NCBI GenBank assembly: GCA_027729925.1
Contig: JAQCEB010000006.1
Coordinates: forward strand, 1-37,389
Source of the DNA: Actinomycetota bacterium
Lineage (GTDB): Bacteria; Actinomycetota; Acidimicrobiia; Actinomarinales; Actinomarinaceae
DNA: 37,389 bases
Reading direction: 5' to 3'
This document shows, piece by piece, positions 32,437 through 37,389 of this stretch. Below the pieces are notes generated by a model, which saw nothing but the letters and a program-made list of their open reading frames with translations, searched no databases and was not told the DNA's origin. The translations under genes and the position numbers were made by a program. Numbering within the stretch: position 1 is the first letter of the stretch; each line of letters begins with the position of its first letter.

Positions 32437-33735
32437 ATGAAGAAACCATTATTGGTTAGTTTCTTACTCTTAACTCTAGTTCTTGGAGCTTGTGGTGGCG
32501 GAAGCCTTGAAGGCGAAGAAGTCACAATTACCGGTGCATTAATCGGTGTAGAGCAAGATCTATTTAGAGCTGCGTTTGATTCATTTACTGAAGAGACAGG
32601 TATTATTGTTTCTTACACAGGATCAGACAACTTTGAGCAAGAAATTCAAATTCAGATGGAATCAGGTGACACTCCAGACTTTGCACTTTGGCCACAGCCA
32701 GGAGCTGTAGTTGATGCTGCAAAAAGAGGTTACTTAATTCCAATGGCAGATTTAGATATTGATGTAGATGACTACAAAAATAATTATTCATCTTACTTAG
32801 TTGGACTAGGTGAAGTTGATGGTGTTGTTTATGGTGGTGCTGCATCTGTTAACCTTAAGAGCCTTGTTTGGTACCAACCTGAAGAGTTTGCGGCAAGAGG
32901 ATATTCTGTCCCAGAAACTTGGGATGAAATGATTGCTTTAGCTGATCAAATTGTTGCAGATGGAATGAATCCATTCTGTTTTGGTATGTACTCAAATGGT
33001 GCTTCTGGTTGGTTAGCAACAGACTGGATGGAAGATATTATGCTTCGTACTGGAAGTGGAACTGATTCATATGACAAATGGGTTACAAATGAATTAGCAT
33101 TTACAGATCCAATCGTTAAAAATGCTGCTACATTATTAAGCCAAATTATGCATACTGAAAATTATGTTGTAGGTGGAACAGATGCTATTGTCTCTACCTT
33201 CTTCGGTAATGCTCAGGATCCTATGTTTTCAAAAGATGCAAATGGAAATCCTGGCTGCTTTATGCATAGACAAGCATCCTTTATCACTGCATTTTGGCCA
33301 GAAGGTGAAAATCAGTTCGCAGGATCAAAAACAACTGTATTCCCATTCCCAGTTATTGATGCAAGCTTACCAAAAGCTGCTTTAGGTGCTGGCGACATGT
33401 GGGGTGCATTCAATGATAGAGATGCTACAAAAGCTGTAGCTGAATATATGCTTTCTGTTGGATTCTTTGACAGCATTGCAGCTAGCCCAGATAACTCTAG
33501 GTTAAGTGCACATGCTAGCTATCCAGCAGCAAACTATAACAGCGATTTATATAAAGAATTTGGTCAAATAGTATCAGATGCTTTATCAGCTAATGCATTT
33601 AGATTTGACGCATCAGACTTAATGCCTCCTGAAGTTGGTGCAGGTTCATTCTGGAAAGAAATGATGAACTTGGCCGTCGAAGGACCTGGATATGTCGATA
33701 CTGCGTTAGACAACATTCAAAAATCTTGGCCATAA
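32437..33735 (+). CDS. Carbohydrate ABC transporter substrate-binding lipoprotein (AglE-like)
   Basis: Extracytoplasmic solute-binding protein of 432 aa. A canonical lipobox L-G-A-C (Cys19) follows a hydrophobic signal. Family landmarks are G-D-T-P-D-F-A-L-W-P-Q-P-G (residues about 79-91) and repeated Trp/Tyr positions typical of family-1 sugar binders. The W/F-P-Q-P-G block is most like the alpha-glucoside (AglE) group, so an alpha-glucoside or similar oligosaccharide is the likely ligand (inference). The strong AGGGG ribosome site and the terminator directly downstream suggest it is made in excess over the permeases. Confidence 0.9.
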   Translation: MKKPLLVSFLLLTLVLGACGGGSLEGEEVTITGALIGVEQDLFRAAFDSFTEETGIIVSYTGSDNFEQEIQIQMESGDTPDFALWPQPGAVVDAAKRGYLIPMADLDIDVDDYKNNYSSYLVGLGEVDGVVYGGAASVNLKSLVWYQPEEFAARGYSVPETWDEMIALADQIVADGMNPFCFGMYSNGASGWLATDWMEDIMLRTGSGTDSYDKWVTNELAFTDPIVKNAATLLSQIMHTENYVVGGTDAIVSTFFGNAQDPMFSKDANGNPGCFMHRQASFITAFWPEGENQFAGSKTTVFPFPVIDASLPKAALGAGDMWGAFNDRDATKAVAEYMLSVGFFDSIAASPDNSRLSAHASYPAANYNSDLYKEFGQIVSDALSANAFRFDASDLMPPEVGAGSFWKEMMNLAVEGPGYVDTALDNIQKSWP

Positions 33736-33757
33736 ACCGAGAATTGAATTAATTTTT

Positions 33758-33787
33758 GATAGCCACCCATTTGGGTGGCTATCTTTT
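33758..33787 (+). terminator. Rho-independent terminator between binding protein and permease genes
   Basis: A perfect 11-bp stem GATAGCCACCC/GGGTGGCTATC (33758-33768 and 33773-33783) with an ATTT loop, followed by TTTT. It is the only strong intrinsic terminator in the window. The short T-tract suggests partial termination, which would leave the permease genes transcribed at a lower level. Confidence 0.85.
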
Positions 33788-33811
33788 ATGAGGTACTATA
33801 AATTAGTTGTT

Positions 33812-35044
33812 ATGAAAGAAAAAACACAAAGGCAAAAATTATTAAACTTTGGAATCTCAACTCTTTCTCTTGGGATTTTTCCTTTAATATGGTTTTTAAG
33901 TCAAGCCATACTTTTTAGAGAATTAACAGAACTAATTTCAAGAAATTGGCTTGTTGTAGTCGGAATAATTATTGGATCAACTTTTATTTTTTTATTGTTT
34001 TATGGAATGAATTTTTTTATTTCACTAGCGGACAGAGACAGTAGAGAATCTTTAGAAGCAAAAATGTTTGTAGGTCCTTCAATATTTATGATTGGTTTGT
34101 TTCTTTTTTATCCCGCTTTAAGAACCATTTATTTAAGTTTTCAAGACAGATATGGTACGTCATATAATGGATTTGATAATTATATGTGGGCATTTTCAGA
34201 CCCAGAAATGTTAGTAACAATTAGAAATCAAATTATCTGGCTTGTATTTGTTGTTACTTTTGTTTTAATAATTGGCTTGGTTGTTGGCTGGCTTTCTGAT
34301 AGGTTGAATAAAGGTGAGGCATTTTTTAAATCTGTTGTCTTCTTACCAATGGCAATTTCTGCTGTTGGCGCTAGTGCTATTTTTAAATTTATTTACGAAT
34401 ATAGGCCTCCACCTCTAACTCAAATTGGAATAATAAATGGAATCAGAGTATCTGTTGATAGAGAAGGTTACGTATGTGCTAATAATAAAATTATAGAAGG
34501 TGTGAATAGAGTAGTAGGTGATGAAAATTGCTTACCTCCGATTGGCTGGCTTCAACAAAGAGATATGTCAAATCTACCTTTTGTACAAAATCTAGATCTT
34601 GATAACTGGTTCAATAGCATTATCGTCAATATTCCAATAAATACTATTTTATTGATGGTAATTATGATATGGATGTTTACAGGATTTGCTGCTGTAGTAT
34701 TTTCTGCTGGAATAAAAGCAATACCAAATGAAATTATGGAAGCGGGTCAAATAGATGGTGCCTCAGAACTTAGAGTGTTTACATCTATAATTATTCCATA
34801 CATAAAGAGTACAATCGTAGTGGTTGGCACCTATATGGTTGTTACAGTCTTAAAAGCATTTGATATTATATATGTGGGTACTAGGGGTGATTTGGAAACT
34901 AATTTATTAGCTGTAAAAATGCTAGATGAATTTTCTAAATATAGAAATATAGGTAGATCTGCAACTGTAGCTGTCTTAATCTTTGTATGCGTCTTTCCAA
35001 TTATTTGGTTTACAATTAAACGAGAAAGAGAGACTATATCGTAA
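33812..35044 (+). CDS. Carbohydrate ABC transporter permease, MalF/AglF type
   Basis: Inner-membrane subunit with about eight hydrophobic segments, as in MalF. The EAA loop that docks the ATPase reads E-I-M-E-A-G-Q-I-D-G-A-S-E-L near the C-terminus. Between membrane segments 5 and 6 there is an extracytoplasmic loop of roughly 75 residues containing two cysteines (codons at 34475 and 34529), which could form a disulfide. Start: ATG at 33812 gives 410 aa. An in-frame ATG at 33788 lies directly at the end of the terminator T-tract and would add 8 residues; it is less likely. It overlaps the next permease by 1 bp (TAATG). Confidence 0.88.
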   Translation: MKEKTQRQKLLNFGISTLSLGIFPLIWFLSQAILFRELTELISRNWLVVVGIIIGSTFIFLLFYGMNFFISLADRDSRESLEAKMFVGPSIFMIGLFLFYPALRTIYLSFQDRYGTSYNGFDNYMWAFSDPEMLVTIRNQIIWLVFVVTFVLIIGLVVGWLSDRLNKGEAFFKSVVFLPMAISAVGASAIFKFIYEYRPPPLTQIGIINGIRVSVDREGYVCANNKIIEGVNRVVGDENCLPPIGWLQQRDMSNLPFVQNLDLDNWFNSIIVNIPINTILLMVIMIWMFTGFAAVVFSAGIKAIPNEIMEAGQIDGASELRVFTSIIIPYIKSTIVVVGTYMVVTVLKAFDIIYVGTRGDLETNLLAVKMLDEFSKYRNIGRSATVAVLIFVCVFPIIWFTIKRERETIS

Positions 35045-35946
35045 TGAGTAGAGATAGTCAAAAATGGTATGACAAACCAGTATCAAAATTAATTCTAATA
35101 ACAATTGCATTAACTTGGATATTCCCAATATTTGGATTTGTACTAAGTTCTTTTAGGCCAGGAGAAAGTATAAAAAGAACAACTTGGTGGGATGCCTTAT
35201 TTACAGGTGAAATTTGGTCTGAATTAACACTGCAAAATTATTCTGAAATATTTTTTGCAGATGGCCTTGATAGATCTTTTTATAATTCATTTGCTGTAAC
35301 AATACCATCTACCATTATTCCTATTACAATTGCTGCCTTTGCTGCTTACGCTTTTGCATTCATGGATTTCAAGGGTAAAAATATTTTATTTTTATTTGTA
35401 GTCGCGTCAATGATTATTCCACTTCAAATGTCCTTAGTTCCATTACTTCAACTTTTTAAAAGTGGTGCAGAGGTTTTTGGAATAAGAATAATTCCAGCTT
35501 TAGATCTTAATGGTACTTTTGTGGCAACTTGGTTTGCCCACACCGGCTTTGGTTTACCTCTAGCTACTTTTTTACTTAGGGACTTTATGATGGGATTACC
35601 TAAAAGTGTAATTGAATCTGCAAAAATTGATGGAGCAAGTAACTTCACAACCTTTTTTAAATTAGTTTTACCATTATCAGTTGCAGGAATTGCAGCGTTT
35701 GCAACATTTCAATTTTTATGGGTTTACAATGATTTTTTAGTTGCAAATGTATTCCTAGGTATATATAGACCAGAGAATTTAGTTGTTACTTCTCATGTAT
35801 CTCAATTAGCTGTTGGACAATTTGGTGAAGCATGGCATTTACGAACTTCAGGAGCAATCATTTCAATGATAGTTCCGCTGATTGTGTTTTTTAGTTTACA
35901 AAGATTTTTTGTTAGAGGGTTAGTTGGTGGGGCTGTAAAGGGTTGA
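35044..35946 (+). CDS. Carbohydrate ABC transporter permease, MalG/AglG type
   Basis: Second membrane subunit of the importer, 300 aa with six hydrophobic segments. The EAA loop reads S-V-I-E-S-A-K-I-D-G-A-S-N-F, and the C-terminus R-F-F-V-R-G-L-V-G-G-A-V-K-G is the usual MalG-type end. It pairs with the MalF-like subunit; a MsmK/MalK-type ATPase is needed but not present in the window. The stop overlaps the start of the small lipoprotein gene. Confidence 0.92.
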   Translation: MSRDSQKWYDKPVSKLILITIALTWIFPIFGFVLSSFRPGESIKRTTWWDALFTGEIWSELTLQNYSEIFFADGLDRSFYNSFAVTIPSTIIPITIAAFAAYAFAFMDFKGKNILFLFVVASMIIPLQMSLVPLLQLFKSGAEVFGIRIIPALDLNGTFVATWFAHTGFGLPLATFLLRDFMMGLPKSVIESAKIDGASNFTTFFKLVLPLSVAGIAAFATFQFLWVYNDFLVANVFLGIYRPENLVVTSHVSQLAVGQFGEAWHLRTSGAIISMIVPLIVFFSLQRFFVRGLVGGAVKG

Positions 35947-36521
35947 GCCTTAATAAATTTTTAATTTTTTTTCTTCTTTGTAGCTGTTCAAGTACACAAA
36001 CTACTACTTACAATATTGAATTAAACAATACAGATTCAAGAATTGATTCTCGACTTGTCATTAATGTTGAGTATTTAAAACAGGATATTGTGAAAGTAAC
36101 ATCTCAAATATTTCCCAAAAACTCAGCTGAAATTGAAAGTTACAAATTAGTTTATGACATGAAATTTAGAGAAGATTATAAAGATGAGTTTAATGGAGTT
36201 TGTATTGGACCAAGATGGCAAGAGTATGGTCCTGGAGAATTTACACATATATTATCAAGCAACAATAATTTTAAAAAAGAAATTTCTGGAACTTTAACTC
36301 CAAATGAAGGAGATAGATGTAAAAATTATTATTACTATTTAAGATTTTTAGAAATAACAATGGTTTCCAATGAAACATACTTAATTGGAGTCGCTACTGA
36401 TTATGCTGAAGAATACCCCGACGCACCAAATGTTTGGCTACGTAACAAAAAAGGTGAAATAGAAAAAATAGGTACTACTAACATAAATAAATATAGTTTA
36501 AATTTTGAACTGAGTAAATGA
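35943..36521 (+). CDS. Small putative lipoprotein of unknown function in sugar operon
   Basis: 192 aa starting at TTG 35943, overlapping the permease stop by 4 bp (TTGA), which supports the start and coupled translation. Residues 1-14 are a short signal; the likely lipidated Cys is Cys15 (L-C-S-C). The mature part has no repeats or membrane segments and contains one cysteine pair in V-C-I-G and R-C-K-N, near the middle, plus many aromatic residues. I recognise no family. Its position between the permeases and the sugar kinase suggests an accessory role in uptake at the cell surface (inference). Confidence 0.72.
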   Translation: MSLNKFLIFFLLCSCSSTQTTTYNIELNNTDSRIDSRLVINVEYLKQDIVKVTSQIFPKNSAEIESYKLVYDMKFREDYKDEFNGVCIGPRWQEYGPGEFTHILSSNNNFKKEISGTLTPNEGDRCKNYYYYLRFLEITMVSNETYLIGVATDYAEEYPDAPNVWLRNKKGEIEKIGTTNINKYSLNFELSK

Positions 36522-36522
36522 T

Positions 36523-37389
36523 ATGAAAATAGGCATTGACTGGGGTGGAACTAAGATTGAAGCAGTTGCACTAGACTCAGATACTTATAAAGAGATAAAA
36601 AGAATTAGAGTAGATGCTCCTAAAGATAATTATCAAGAAATATTAAAAACAGTTTCAAATTTAATACATAAGATTTCAGAAAACAGTAAAGAATTTTCTG
36701 TAGGAATTGGAATGCCAGGATCTCTTCACCCTAAAACAGGTTTAGTTCAAGTTTCAAATACAAAAGCACTAGAAGGACAAAATGTAAAAAAAGATTTGGA
36801 ACAAATTTTAGGTTTTGAAATAAAAATTGCAAATGATGCAGATTGTCTAGCTTTATCAGAAGCAATTGAAGGTGCTGGAAGTAAATATAGTTCAGTCTTC
36901 GCAGTAATTTTAGGCACAGGTGTTGGAGCAGGATATGTTCACAATAAAGAATTAATTGTTGGTCCCAATAAATTATCAGGTGAATGGGGTCAAAATCCAA
37001 TTCCAGGTCCAATGGATGAGTATGAAAAATCTGTCAAAAGACATTGTGGTCGCGTAGGAGCTATAGAAGTCTTTCTTTCTGGCCCAGGGCTAGAGAAGTA
37101 TTATGAGTATGAATCTGGTGAAAAACTTCAATCTAAAGAAATTATAAACAAATTCAGAGCAGGTGAAAGGTCTGCTAAACAAGTGATGGAAACTTATTTT
37201 GAGAGAGCTGCTAAATCATTTAGTACTTTTGTTAACATCTTAGATCCCGACATTATTGTTTGTGGTGGTGGCATGTCAGAAATAGATGAAATATATGAGG
37301 AAATACCAAAAAGAATAATTCCATATATTGCTTCTGATGTTTTTTTAACACCTATAGTTAAAGCAAAATTTGGTGCAACTAGTGGGGTG
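36523..37389 (+). CDS. ROK-family sugar kinase (C-terminus beyond window)
   Basis: 289 codons are visible, running off the right edge. ATP-site D6-W-G-G-T-K, G-I-G-M-P-G, the catalytic Asp105 in I-A-N-D-A-D and the G-T-G-V-G-A-G loop are present. The segment S-G-E-W-G-Q-N-P-I-P and S-G-P-G-L resemble the Mak/fructokinase branch, so the product probably phosphorylates a hexose from the imported sugar. The structural zinc site is degraded: the usual His of E-W-G-H is Gln157, and C-x-C-G-x-x-G-C reads R-H-C-G-R-V-G-A, leaving a single Cys. The start ATG is 1 bp after the lipoprotein stop. Confidence 0.88.
   Translation, partial: MKIGIDWGGTKIEAVALDSDTYKEIKRIRVDAPKDNYQEILKTVSNLIHKISENSKEFSVGIGMPGSLHPKTGLVQVSNTKALEGQNVKKDLEQILGFEIKIANDADCLALSEAIEGAGSKYSSVFAVILGTGVGAGYVHNKELIVGPNKLSGEWGQNPIPGPMDEYEKSVKRHCGRVGAIEVFLSGPGLEKYYEYESGEKLQSKEIINKFRAGERSAKQVMETYFERAAKSFSTFVNILDPDIIVCGGGMSEIDEIYEEIPKRIIPYIASDVFLTPIVKAKFGATSGV

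Noticed and set aside
1..37389. CRISPR arrays, prophage, integrases, transposases, toxin-antitoxin pairs, restriction systems
   Set aside because: None found: no regularly spaced direct repeats, and every sizeable gene has a metabolic, housekeeping, transport or surface assignment, or is a lone unknown lipoprotein.

Overview
The window looks like a chromosomal segment of a very AT-rich, streamlined bacterium. The gene order rplY(ctc)-pth-...-mfd-mazG-eno-ftsB-DUF501-ppx is the block known from Actinobacteria such as mycobacteria. Together with the low GC content, the tiny intergenic gaps, an InhA-type enoyl-ACP reductase and an acyl-CoA carboxylase alpha chain that fuses biotin carboxylase to BCCP, this points to a low-GC planktonic actinobacterium (Actinomarinales-like). 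The lineage is an inference from synteny and composition; no search was run.

Layout. 1-3831: two divergent secreted proteins, a partial lipoprotein (minus) and a large M60-like metallopeptidase (plus), each with an acidic tandem repeat next to its membrane anchor. 3904-7633: an archaeal-type (type II) glyceraldehyde-3-phosphate dehydrogenase homologue and pyruvate phosphate dikinase, divergent, with start codons 13 bp apart. 7705-16798: fatty-acid synthesis. fabI (plus) meets tail to tail a nine-gene minus-strand operon: carboxylase beta chain, bioY, biotin carboxylase/BCCP, acpS, fabD, fabH, fabG, acpP, fabF. A biotin ligase (birA) is divergent from it at 16864. This unit carries biotin import, biotin attachment, phosphopantetheine attachment, malonyl-CoA synthesis and the elongation enzymes apart from a dehydratase, which is not seen.

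17533-22361: a fused dehydrogenase/Gfo-Idh-MocA oxidoreductase, an inositol-monophosphatase-family phosphatase, tRNA-Arg(CCU) on the minus strand, and a DrrAB-type ABC exporter. 22418-32204: the housekeeping block (L25, peptidyl-tRNA hydrolase, PgsA, an SDR epimerase, Mfd, MazG, enolase, FtsB, DUF501, Ppx/GppA), mostly with 1-17 bp overlaps. 32216-37389: tRNA-Leu(UAA), then a carbohydrate ABC importer of the alpha-glucoside type (binding lipoprotein, two permeases), a small unknown lipoprotein and a ROK sugar kinase cut by the window edge. No importer ATPase is present.

Several starts (partial lipoprotein, GAPDH, PPDK, fabI, eno) have a -10-like hexamer only 6-7 nt upstream, as expected of leaderless mRNAs. 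acpP, fabH, bioY, rplY, birA and the sugar-binding protein have clear Shine-Dalgarno sequences. No CRISPR array, insertion sequence, phage or integrase gene is visible, and no gene-free stretch exceeds about 300 bp. I see no unmistakably new multi-gene system. The observations most worth following are the GAPDH/PPDK divergent pair, the biotin-ligase loop substitution, the M60 peptidase and the unknown lipoprotein in the sugar operon.
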